64,000 nucleotides of DNA from assembly GCA_028641055.1 (NCBI GenBank), contig CM054058.1:497381919-497445918 (forward strand), read 5' to 3'. The DNA comes from Alopecurus myosuroides. Its lineage: Eukaryota > Streptophyta > Magnoliopsida > Poales > Poaceae. The notes beneath the pieces are model-generated. The model saw nothing but the letters and a program-made list of their open reading frames with translations, was not told the origin of the DNA and searched no databases. This document shows positions 47,345 through 58,360 of the stretch, in pieces (positions within the stretch are counted from its first letter, which is position 1; the number at the start of each line of letters is the position of its first letter). The translations under genes and the position numbers were made by a program.

Positions 47345-50300
47345 ATGGCGGGAGGCAAAAGACGCGGTGCTGCCATTTCCGCATCCGGGGAAGCTTCCGT
47401 GCAACCTGCGCCGCGTTCGGGCAACTGCGTACGCCCAACACCACCGCGAAGAGCATCAAGGAGATGCAGCGGGAGGGCTGCTGCCTGCGGAGTCCGAGAA
47501 GCGGGTGCGCCTCGGAAAGAAGGAAGAGGTACCCAAGCCGCAAGCGAATGAGCGCGTGGTCTTCACGGACCACGTGTCTCGCGGTCTTTCCTTTCCCCTC
47601 CATCCGTTTCTCGTCGGGTTGCTGTATGTCTATGGCATACAGCTTCACGATCTTTCTCCGAACGCGGTGCAGCACATATCGTGGTTCATCGTGTTCTGCG
47701 AATGCTTCCTTGGCATTCGCCCACATTGGGCGCTCTGGAAGGCCCTTTTCAAAGTTCGGATCTTCCGCGAGAAATCGCGGGTAGACTCCGAGCCCGGCGA
47801 GCCGCTGCGCACGGGTGGCTTTGGGATCCAAGCGAAATCGGAGACCAGCTACTTCAGCATGTACTTCATCGACTCCGCGCAGGGCTGGAGGAAAAGGTGG
47901 TTCTACGTCATCGACAACAGCTCGGGTGGGATCGTAGAATTCCACCCGGTCGCTGTTTTGAAGAGGCGGAAATCCTGGGCACACAAGTTGTCGACTGAAG
48001 AAACCCAGGTCGTCGCGCCACTACTCGCAAGGGTGACAGCTCTCCGTGATCAAGCTGCTGGAGTTGTACTCAACGGGCTGCACCTGGCGGGTATCTTTCT
48101 CAAGCGCAGGATCCAGCCTCTACAGCTCAGACCTTCCACGATGTGCGAGTACCAAGGATCTGAGGATCCTAGCCGAGTGAGTCGCGAGGAGCTCTCGAAC
48201 GCCGAGTTCGAGAAGAAGATCGCGGCTATCACCAGCCTGAAGGCGAGAGAGAAATTTCCCGACTGCACAGTCGCAGCCTTCGACGCGTCGAGGCCTCCAC
48301 CAGCTGAGGTGAGTTTATTCTTCTTCTTCTTTTATTTTCTTGCTTGTTCAGTCGATTGAATTTTCTCTTGCTTTCTTCTGTCTTTTTCGTAGAGCTTATC
48401 CGTGGCCAACTGCTACCCTCCAACTTCTGGAAAGGAAGCCTCGGATTTATTAGCGAGTAACCTGGACGGCCCGGCCGATACCAGTGTTGCCAATGCTACT
48501 TCGAGTTCCGAGCACGATTCTTCGGATGGTGCTGAGGACTCGAATGGCGGTCTCCTTCCCCCCAAGCGCCGTCGAGTAGAGGATGACGAGGCTACCTCCA
48601 AAGACAACTCCTTGGAGGACTCGCCCAGGAAGGTTCCCATCTCTGCGACTCCGCTACGCTCACTCGCCCCTTCTCCTTCGTTCCCAGTAATCCAAACCGC
48701 CTGGAATGCGGATATGCTGGATGAGGATGAAGATGATGAGTAAGTCTTTCTCCCGTTCTTAGTCGAACGTTTTTCTTTGCATCTTTGTTGACACTTTGTC
48801 TTTTGTTGCAGCCTTCAAACCATTAGTCCTCGCAGGTACGCCTCTTCTCTTCCTCCCGAAAGGAAGAATAAAGCAGGAGCTACGGATGAGACTCCTACTG
48901 CTGGCACTGTCCAGAATTCGCCCAGCGCAGCCCCCAATGCGGCGACTACGGAACATGGAGTTCCTAGTTCTGCTGCCGGAGCTTCAGCTTCAAAAGAGGT
49001 GACGGGTAGCTCAGCAGATCCCCTCTCCCGTGCCAAGGGCCAGGTAAATTCTGCTACTTGCCTTTAATTTGTTATCGGGTGCACGACAGTGCTCCCGATG
49101 GGAGTAGCCCCCGAGGCTATAGTTGATCGCATGTGATCGGCTACAGGCTCAAAGTCTGTCTTTTCCTTCTTCTTGGTTTTATCGGGTGCACGACAGTGCT
49201 CCCGATGGGAGTAGCCCCCGAGGCTATACTCGAATGTTTACAATCGAGTATAGGCTCAAATTTTACTCTTCTGATTTCCACTTTCATGTTACTTGCAGTC
49301 ACTTATTGATTCCCTTGCAGCGATTGGGCGCCGTGTTGTTCTTTCTGAGTCCGACTGCACGTTCCTTCGAGCGGACCGTAGTCGACTCACCTCTGAGAAC
49401 GAGCTTCTTTGAGGTAAGCTCAGCCTTCTTCTTCTGTTTGTATTTTTTCCATCCGTTCTTCGATTCTGATAAATGTTGTCGTGCAGCTCAACTTGAGTTT
49501 TCGAAGACCGAGAAAGACAATGCCTCCGCCCGGGCAACAACTCTAGAGGCAGAAATAGCGACTGCCCGGCAGGAGCTCGATTCTCCCCGCATGTTAAATG
49601 CCGATTACGAGGGAAAACTTGCGGCTGCCCAGGATGCCCTGAAGAACTTGGAGGATGCTGGCGCCAAGGCGGATGCTAATCTCGTCAATTTTATTTGTCC
49701 CCTTGCTGAGCGGTTTGCGGGTAAGTTTGTACTTTTCTACAATCTTCTTTTTGTCTTGGTAGATCTTTTGGACTAACACCCTTTTTTGTTCTTAGGTCTT
49801 TTGGGTGTCCCCCTGGAGCTTGCTGGGGTTCCTCGAGTGGATGCATTGACAGATTCTTGCGCCCAACTTAGGAGGCATGCTGCAGGGGTTTGCTCCTTGG
49901 TCGGCAATGCTACTGAAGTGTTGACGCAACTGCATGGTCTCCTTCTCGTCAATGCTTCATCTCCACCCGCGCTAGGTGACCTGCTGAAGATCTTCTCGGA
50001 GAGCAATCTCCTTGATGCCGACGCGGCTGCTCAGTCGGAATCTGGGGCGAAGACGGCCATCCAGTTCGCGCTGGCGCATGGAGTAAAAAGCGGCTTGGAG
50101 GAGGCCTACTCGGATCTCCCGGTCGATCCTTCCACGGGCAAAAAGGTAGGGCTTCGTCGTTTTGGCGAGCCAGCCGCTGTCCTCGCTCGGAAGTTATCTG
50201 AGTTGTTTGTAAGGGAGGGACGACTGCCGCGAGTGGGAGCACCACTGTAGCTTCTTAGTTTAGTTCGTTTGTATCTTGCAACTTCGATTGTAATGAACCC

Positions 50301-51279
50301 TGGGATGTGCTCCCGTTTCGTCAATATTTTAATCGAGATGCTTTTGCTGAAATGTTTCCCGCGATTGATCGTGTGCTCCCGATGGGATTAGCCCCCGAGC
50401 ACCTGTCGAATAGGTGGTAAATATATCTCGAGTGGGGCACCTTATTCCTTTAATCTTCTTTGTGCTTTTCAGGTATCCGAGGTGGCCGCAGAATCTTCAC
50501 GTGGACCTGCTGCCCCAACAGATCCGCTTGTCGCCGTTGTGGGGTCTTTGGCAGGTCTTCGTGATCGTGTAGCTGACGGTGAGCGCAGGCTGAAAGCATT
50601 GCGCGGGGTAGCCGATGTGGCGAAGTCCAAGCAAAGACTGGCGACTGAACGTGAACAATTTCTGATGGACGAGTTGGCTTCCGTCGCTAGGGACTTGCTG
50701 TGTGAGTAATATAGCCCCCGAGTCTTCTTTGTCTTGTTTCCTTGCCTAATCGTGCATATTTGCTCTTCAGTTGTTAAACCGGATGATAGGGAGGAAAAAC
50801 AGTGGGTAGAAAACCACATTCTTCAAGAAGCTGGGAGCTCGAGGCCTCATGCGAGTAACTTTTTGTCTGATCGCAGTCGAGGCTTTGTGCTGGCTACTTT
50901 GAAGTTCTGTATCACCCAGGTAAAAGTTCTCGTGAGTTCTTTTCACGAGGTCTTGATCGCGATGAACGCTGCGTTCTATCCGCTGGAAAGGGGTCCTGAA
51001 GACTGGAGCCATCTCCTCAGGCTGTTTGGGCAAGAGGGAGAGATTCGCGAGTGCGTGCGCAATCAGATGACTTGCGGCGCGGTGGTGGCCCTCTCCTTTG
51101 TCCGGATATGGCATCCTGAGATAAATTTTAACTCCGTAGCTAGGCTTCCAGACGGTCCAATCGATGATATTTCGCCACACTATGATGTTGTTCGTCCAGC
51201 GGCGGAGAAAATCATTCGACTAACCTCTGAAGAAGTAGATAGAGTGTTGGCGACTGAGAATACTTTTCGCCATGATTGA
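47345..51279 (+). CDS. antisense accessory gene of the gypsy element (Transposase_28-like), multi-exon
   Basis: The gene runs opposite to gag-pol, in the spacer before the 3' LTR. The N-terminal region (LSFPLHPFLVGLLYVYGIQL, FCECFLGIRPHWALWKALF) resembles the plant domain long labelled putative gypsy type transposon; its true role is unknown. GT-AG introns are visible: exon 1 to 48308, exon 2 48393-48739, exon 3 48812-49043, then exons near 49299-49410, 49485-49721, 49796 on, 50474-50700 and 50772-51279 (approximate). The middle exons are Ala/Glu-rich and coiled-coil-like; the last carries FHEVLIAMNAAFYPLERGPEDW. ATG 47345 (MAGGKRRGAAIS) is in a different frame from the domain, implying a 1-base shift near 47430-47530. 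Possibly no longer functional. Confidence 0.6.
49074..49228 (+). repeat. duplicated 48-bp segment in an accessory-gene intron
   Basis: atcgggtgcacgacagtgct and the following cccgatgggagtagcccccg, gaggctata occur at 49074-49121 and again at 49181-49228, 107 bp apart. A shorter relative (gtgctcccgatgggattagc) is at about 50371, and gtagcccccgag is next to the 3' LTR. Confidence 0.7.
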
Positions 51280-51559
51280 TTATTGGATGTGTACATCCTG
51301 TGATGCTGTATAGTTTGTAAAAACTGTTGTAAGGTGTGTGACCCTGTATGTATAAATTTTCCTGTGATGCTTAGTTGTAGGCGTAACCCCCGTGTGTTTA
51401 TGGGGTGTGTACCTGTAACTATTTTAGCATGTAAGAATGAATAATCTTCGAGTAAATATGGCTGAGAAACCATGTATTTTATTGCGATGACTGAGAAGTC
51501 ATGTATTCGAGCTACAAGAGTGGCTAGTATAGCCTTATTTGTTGTGAGAACAAGTAAAT

Positions 51560-54500
51560 CTAGGGATAAAATTTTCGGAGGTGTGCGATATTCCAAGGAT
51601 TGGAGTAGATTCCTCCAGTCGATGGGTTCTTCAGCCTGTAGGCTCCGCCTAGGATAACTTCGTGTATGACAAAGGGTCCTTCCCATGTTGGTTCGAGCTT
51701 GTGTCCCTCCTTCTGCTTGAGCCGCAGCACTAGATCTCCTACCGCGAATGCTCTGTGGCGTATGCGGTGACTATGATAGTTTCGCAGTGATTGTTGATAT
51801 ACTGCGGATCTTGCGAGCGCTATATCGCGCATCTCATCGAGTGCATCCATATCTTCCGCGAGTGCCCTGTTGGAGGTTTCTTCGCTGTAAGCCACGACTC
51901 TTGGGGCGCTGAACCTAACATCCTCGGGAAGGACCGCTTCTGCCCCGTATACCATGAAAAATGGCGTGTAGTTTGTGGATCGATTTGGAGTTGTGCGGAG
52001 GCTCCATAGTACGGAGGGTAGCTCTTCGGTCCAATGTCCTGCTGCTGGTTGTAGACGATCGAGTAGACGTTTCTTGATGCCAGCTGAAACTAAGCCGTTG
52101 GATCTTTCGACTTGTCCGTTCGTTTGCAGGTGGGCAACTGAAGCAAACTTGAAGTTGATGCCCTTTTCCTCGCAGAACTGTTGTGTTTCCTTTGCCGTGA
52201 AGTTTGTGCCATTGTCTGTAATGATATCGTGTGGTACCCCAAATCTGCATACGATGGAATCGAGGAACTTGACGGCGCATTGGGCGCTAGCCGAAGTTAC
52301 CGGCATGGCCTCGATCCATTTGGTAAACTTGTCGACTGCGACCAGCAAGTGTGTATATCCACCCGGCGTGGACTTGCGTAGCGGTCCTACCATGTCTAGC
52401 CCCCACTGTGCAAAAGGCCAGGCGATGGGTATCATGTGCAATTCCGTAGCAGGTGCATGTGGTCTTGGTGCGAATCGCTGGCAAGCGTTGCATCGTTCGA
52501 CTAACTCCTTTGCATCCTTGGCTGCCGTGAGCCAATAGAATTCTGCTCGGAATGCTTTTCCCATGATTGTTTTCCAACTAGCGTGATGCCCACAGTCTCC
52601 TTGGTGGATGTCCTGGAGTAATTCTTTGCCATCTTCGGGTGCGCTGCAGCGCTGAAGTATACCCGAGATGCTTTGTTTGTATAATTCTCCGTTGATTACC
52701 CGAAAGGATTTACTGCGTCTGATTATCTGTCGAGCCTCGCGAGGATCGGCCGGGAGCTGTCTGGAGGACAGGTAGTCGAGGTATTTCTGCGTCCAGACTG
52801 GCTCGACCAGAAAAACCTGTCGTGAAATGTTATGAATAAGCTCGATGATGGCAACTTGCGGGCTGACCTCTGTTTCTGGTGCTGTGGGTGCTCCTGCAGC
52901 TTTTTTGACTTTGACTGAGCGCTTGATCATCCGTTCGAAATATATTCCTGGCGGTATGGGTGTGTTTGTGGAACCCATGTTTGCCAGTCTATCTGCTTCT
53001 TCGTTGCTAGATCTCGCAATGTGTTTCAGCTCGCATCCTTTGAAGCTCCCTTCGAGTAGGTTGTACATGTCGCGATATGCGATCATGTTTTCAGCAATTG
53101 CGTCACATTCTTTCATTGTTTGCTGCACGATGAGATTGGAGTCGCCGTAGATCATTAATCGGGTAGCTCCACAGGCGACTGCCATCTTCATCCTGTGCAA
53201 CAGGGCTTCATATTCTGCGTCGTTGTTCGATGCTGGATCATCGGGTGGAAAGTCCAATCGTGGGACGTATTGCAGCTTTTCTCCCCTAGGCGATATGAGG
53301 ACGATTCCAGCTCCTGCTCCTTCGTTTCTTTTGGACCCGTCAAAGTACATTATCCAGTTGCTCGTGTGCTCAGGCGGTCCGGGCGTTTGTAACTCTGTCC
53401 ACTCGCTTAAGAATTCCACGAGTACCTGGGATTTGACTGCGTTGCGTCCTGTATAAGTGATGTCCCAAGCGCCCAGCTCGATGCTCCATTTGGCTATTCT
53501 TCCGGATGCCATAGGGTTGTTCATGATTGTCCCGTGTGACGCGTCATTAACAACTGTGATGGCGTGTTCCTGGAAACAGTGCTTGAGCTTTCGGGCTGTA
53601 AGAACAACTCCATATGCGAGCTTATGGTAATGAGGATATCGTTGCTTGCATGGCGAGAGCACTTCACTGATGTAATAAATCGGTCGTTGGACTCCGTATG
53701 CTTTGCCCTCCTCAGGTCGTTCGACTACGATTGCTGTGCTGATGACCTGGTTTGTGGCGGCTAGGTATAAGTAGAGTGGCTCCCTTTCTTGCGGTGTTGC
53801 GAGGACGCGCCTGCTTTGCAATGACCGCTTCAAGTCTGCGAACGCTTGTTTAGCTTCTGGTGTCCACTCGAATTTGTCCGTCTTCTTCAACAGCTTGTAG
53901 AAGGGTAACGCTTGCTCTCCCAATCGGGCGATGAACCTGCTCAGAGCGGCTAGTCGCCCTGCGAGCTGCTGGACTCCGCGTAGATTGGTTGGCTCCTTCA
54001 TAGTCAAGATTGCTTGTATTTTCTCTGGGTTGGCTTCGATGCCTCTGGCGGATACGAGGTACCCGAGAAGTTTTCCTGCTGGGACGCCGAAGACGCATTT
54101 TGTCGGGTTGAGCTTGATCCTGTATGTGTTGAGGGCGTCGAATGTTTCTCCAATGTCCTCGAGGAGTGTATCCTCGAATCGAGTCTTGATGACAATGTCG
54201 TTAACGTACACTTGTACGTTCTTGCCAATGAGCTTGGCGAGGCATTTTTGCATGCAGCGCTGGTATGTTGCGCCTGCGTTCTTGAGCCCGAAGGGCATTG
54301 TCGTGTAGCAATATACACCGTGTGGTGTGATAAATGTTGTCTTTTCTTCATCCTCCCGTTTCATCCGGATCTGATTTTAGCCCGAATAGGCGTCCAGGAA
54401 GGAGAGGCGTTGACAGCCTGCCGTTGAGTCCACGATCTGGTCGATTGGCGGGAGGGGGAAGTTATCCTTGGGGCAGTGCTTGTTTAATGACCTGTAGTCG

Positions 54501-54797
54501 ATGCATACCCGAAGGATGTCCGTGTTCTTCTTGGGGACCATCACTGGGTTTGCTAACCAGGTGGATATCTTGATCTCCCTGATGAAATTTGCTGCTAGCA
54601 ATCTGTTTACTTCTTCTCCAAGCACTTTCTGCTTGGGTTCTGAAAATCGTCGAGTAGTCTGTTTGATGGGTTTGGCATCTGGAAAGACTTCGAGTGAGTG
54701 CTCGGCAAACTCCTTGGGTATTCCTGGCATATCTGAGGGCTGCCAGGCGAAAATTTCCCAGTACTCACGGAGGAGTTCGACGAGCGCGCTTTCCTAT
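51560..54797 (-). pseudogene. gypsy pol: RT, RNase H (two regions), integrase
   Basis: RT (54797-54060) has VCIDYRSLNKHCPKDNFPLP and PFGLKNAGATYQRCM. The catalytic YVDD is YVND (Asn for the first Asp), and the residue after FLDAYSG is a TAA stop (about 54377); upstream a TAG at about 54797 and TGA at 54815 also break the frame. A first, probably degenerate RNase H follows (FEWTPEAKQAF). Next is a second, well-conserved one (MYFDGSKRNEGAGAG, NNDAEYEALL, IYGDSNLIVQQ, NEEADRLA), a Tat-lineage trait. Integrase has H,H (GHHASW), CNACQRF, then Asp (WGLDMVGP), Asp (DIITDNGTNF) and Glu (TNGQVERSNG). The end is at 51560, tail-to-tail with the plus-strand gene. Confidence 0.9.
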
Positions 54798-54814
54798 GCT
54801 GGCGAGAGGGTGGT

Positions 54815-57744
54815 TCAAACCACCGCTGTCTTCGCAGAATCTGTCGGGTGCACTTGATGCTTTCGGGTGTCACTGTTGGCGCTGAACTCTAGCTCAGGCG
54901 CGTTTTTCTTCGTGAGGGGCATCACGGAGTGATCCGTGGTTTTTGCCAGCTCTTGAAGTTCTTCTTGCATCCCGAAAGATTTTGCGATCTCATTGAATTC
55001 AATGTCGCACTTGTTGGATTTCTGAAAGTCTCCGTCGATGGTGATCACACCATATTCTCCAGGTAATTTGAGCTTCAGGTATGCGTAGTGTGGTACTGCC
55101 ATGAATCTGGCGAACGCTGTTCGACCAAGAATGGCGTGGTACTGTGAAGGCCAGTCGACGACTTCGAAGTCGAGGAATTCTCTTCTGTAGTTGCTTTTAG
55201 TGCCCAGCACAACTTCTAAGTTTATTGTTCCGAGTGGACGGATTGCCTTTACCGGAACTATCCCGTGGAAGGATGTTTCTGATTCCGCAAGGCCGTCCAG
55301 GTTCCTGTTCATCCGATGGAGTGTATCCGCGTAAATAATATTGATGCCACTGCCACCATCCATGAATACGCGGGCCAAGTCGTAGTTGCCAATCTGTGCT
55401 TGGATGACGAGGGCGGCGTGTCCTGGTCGATGGACTCGTGGTGGGTGGTCTTTCATCGAAAATGTGATCGGTTGATCCGCCATCTTCAAGTACTCGGGCT
55501 TTGTTGGCGGAGTCTGCACAGCCATGCACAACTGCCTTGTGTTAGTCTTTTGAGCTATGCGGGATGGACATACCTTCTGGATCATTGCGAGTTGCCATGC
55601 TGGATTCGGGTATGCATTGGCCCCGGAGTTTTGTGCAGGTGGTGCTGGCAGTGCAGCCAATGCCATGTTTGGATTTGCTGGTGGAGGTAGGGGTTGTGGC
55701 GGCTGGAATCCTTGGTGGCCTCCTCCTGGAAGCGGTGGGTAATTTTGAGTGGCTGCGGACCTTTTTCTTGTGAGGGCTTCCGAGATGTCAATAAACTTTC
55801 GGCAATCCTTAAGAAGGTGTGTTGCCTTAGTTTTGCCTGTGCGCTTATCTGTAAATAGATGTAGCAAGCAGTATGCGTCGAGGTCTTCCTCGGGAGACTT
55901 TTCTTCAGCCTTCGGCCTCCACTCGCGATTCCCACGGCGACCGGAGTCGCGGCTTCGCGTGAATTCCGCCGCTACCAGCTCCTCTCGATCCTCGTGATCG
56001 TAATATTTCCTCCTTTTCCTTCGGCCATGGAGGTCTTCATCGTGCGCAGGTGATGATGCTCTCTCGTTGCGCACTGCGTCTTCTCCGTTAGCCCACTTTT
56101 CGGCTATGATCATTATCTCTCCAATAGTTTTGGGTGCAACCCTGCCTAGCTCTTCTCTGAAAGCAGTTCTTCGGGCGCCTTTCGCAAAGGCTTCAATCGC
56201 CACTTCTTCCGAGATGGTTCCCGCAGTGTTTCTGAGCGTGGTCCACCGCTGGATATATTCGCGGGTAGACTCACCGCTTTTCTGCTTGCATGCTCGCAGT
56301 TCTTCGATGGTGGCCGACCTCTTGTAAGTCGACTGGAAATTTTTGCAAAAGTCGCGGTGCAAGTCATCCCACGATGTGTAACAAGATCTTGGTCTTCTTT
56401 CCAGCCAGCTGCGGGCCGCGCCAACGAGATGCAAATTGAGATATTGCATAGCTGTGTTCTTGTTCTGCCGTGAGGTAATCGCTTAGCCATTGAGAGGGCT
56501 CAAGTGAGCCGTCGTATTTTGTCACTTCCGTGCTGAGCTTGAATCTTCTGGGTAGAGGCGCTTCGCGGATGCTGCGGGCAAAGCAGAGCGCACCACAGGT
56601 TTCGTCATCCGAGGAGCTGGACGAAGAGCGCCCGCGATATCGTGAAGCCCTTGCCTTATCTACCTTATTTTGTGCGATGTCAGATCGCGCGTCATGTCCT
56701 GGCCGGTCGCGAGCTTTTGTCTCTCGGACTGACTTCGCTGCTGCTTCGACTGTCATCACGGCGCCGGGCTTCTTTTCCTCGGCCACGACGTGGCGACCTG
56801 TCCCTTCTTGGCGAAGAGCTCCTATGTTTGCGGGACGCCTCTTTCTCCTTCTCTTTCTCTTTCTCCTGTTCCTTCTCCAGCTGCTCTGCGGCTTTCTTGC
56901 GGTCATAGGCGGCGAGCCTTGCGGCTGCCAGTCCTAGTCCCTTGCGTACTTGCTTATACTGCTCCGCCCGAGGGTCACTTTCCGTCGGTTGATTCATCTG
57001 CATGTAAGTTGCTGCGGCTAGAACCGCGGCAGCGGGAGTTTGCGGGTAGACGTTGCCGTCGTCATCAACTCGCATGAGAGAAGGAGTGATCGATCTGCTG
57101 GTCCCGGCTAGGAATTCATTGTTCCTGGATGTAGATGCGTGCCCCTTCCTCGTGGGTCGGGTTCCGACCGAGGGTGTTAGGGACAACCCGACCCGTCTTT
57201 GGCTTGACTCATCCGCCGCTCTTCTTCGGCGGGCCAGATCTATCCGAGCGTCTTTGATGGTCGTGGCTGCTCTCACTAGGTGATAGTGGTAGGCAACCAT
57301 GTCTTCGTGTGAACCTCCGGCTGCGGGTGGCTTGCTCGTTCGCATAGCCTCCTTCGCTCGGTTCCAAGATTCCCGTGAGACGCCGATTATGTTGCGCTCT
57401 GCCGCGCTATGTTCCGTTTCCGGGGTTTGTTCCGATCCTGCCATGCAGACTTGAGCCAGTCGAGGCTCGTGTGTCCTAGGCGTAGATCGGAAGTTCCTTT
57501 GAACTCTCGAAGGTTCCTCTGTCGAGAGGGTATGGTAGTCGTTGGCGTTGAAGCGGACGGACTCGCCACTTTTCTCCAGATGACGGCGCGAGTCGACGGC
57601 TTCGAATTCAGATTCTGATTCTTCCGAGAAGTGGAGGATTTCGTCTCTGTTGGTCACGAACTTCAGGCTCCCGAATGTCAAGGTGACGCTCTTCTCCAGA
57701 TCTTCTAATACCGGGCGTGATTCCGGCGAGTGAGGTGTGACCAC
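54815..57744 (-). pseudogene. gypsy gag and protease, frameshifted
   Basis: The N-terminal part (57744-56692) is charged, with a Glu/Lys-rich run (EKEQEKEKEKEKEASRK) and Arg/Ser-rich tail. The frame then changes for the capsid entry (FKLSTEVTKYDGSLEPSQWL, near 56530) and again before QYLNLHLVGAARSWLERRP, SWDDLHRDFCKNFQ and REYIQRWTTLRN (56449-56250), the retrotransposon gag core. The retropepsin site is VFMDGGSGINIIYADTL (about 55380), with catalytic Asp. The region ends at TGA 54815 after KTAVV. Two frameshifts mean a full gag-protease is not made. Confidence 0.85.
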
Positions 57745-57849
57745 GACAGATCCGATCCGTATAGGATTGTTCGGTGCCGTAGTCGATGGTTTCCAACGGG
57801 AGTTGGTTGTCGATGAAGCTGAAGATGCCGGTGATCCAGCGCCCGTCTT

Positions 57850-57866
57850 CCCACGGTCGGCGCCAA
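57850..57866 (-). other. primer-binding site of the gypsy element
   Basis: Minus-strand TTGGCGCCGACCGTGGG starts one base inside the 5' LTR edge. TGGCGCC-type starts are usual for plant gypsy elements. I did not match it to a specific tRNA. Confidence 0.75.
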
Positions 57867-57867
57867 T

Positions 57868-58360
57868 TGTCGAATCTATGACTCTACAAATCCCTTAGGT
57901 GAACCTATCGGGTTTCGACTAGGAGAACTCATGAGCGCTGGTGGAATCGTCGGCTAGACAGGGGGCGAGATTTACCCAGGTTCGGGGCCCTCGTAGAGGT
58001 AAAACACTTACTCATGCCTCTGTCGATCTGTATTAATGAGTAGATCGGTTACAATGGTGGTTGCTCGAATCGAGAGTATGATCTCGAGTTCAAGGCTTTG
58101 GTGTTGCGATGTTGCTTGGTCCTCTTCCGGTGGCTCTCCTGGCCTTATATAGGTGGCCAGGTCTCAAACCCTACCCGGAGAGGACTCGAACTCTAACCTT
58201 AGGTCGGTTACATATTTCCAAACTTAACCCGCAAGTTTAGTGCGGGTGGGCTTCACGTGGGCCTTCTGTAATACTCCATGGGTTCCTCTTCTTGGGCCTT
58301 AACCTTGGGCCTGAGATGGGGTGTCCTTACCCGCAGGGTCCAGGATCCATGTCTTCGTCA
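57868..58360 (-). repeat. 5' LTR of the gypsy element
   Basis: This 493-bp copy has the same length as the 3' LTR. TG...CA ends and the CACGA duplication outside fix the boundary. Confidence 0.93.
58144..58151 (-). promoter_or_regulatory. TATA box in gypsy 5' LTR
   Basis: Minus-strand TATATAAG lies within cctggccacctatataaggc. It is the likely core promoter for the element's genomic RNA; the same motif is in the 3' LTR near 45896. Confidence 0.55.

Larger units (their letters stand above)
45615..58360 (-). mobile_element. complete 12.7-kb Tat-like Ty3/gypsy retrotransposon
   Basis: Two 493-bp LTRs (45615-46107 and 57868-58360) are flanked by CACGA at 45610-45614 and 58361-58365. Reading the minus strand: 5' LTR, primer site, gag, protease, RT, two RNase H regions, integrase, then a long spacer with a plus-strand gene, polypurine tract and 3' LTR. 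The second RNase H and the plus-strand accessory gene fit the Tat lineage (Grande/Retand relatives). I count about 16 substitutions between LTRs (3.2%); at 1.3e-8 per site per year that would be roughly 1.2 million years. Gag and pol are broken. Confidence 0.93.
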
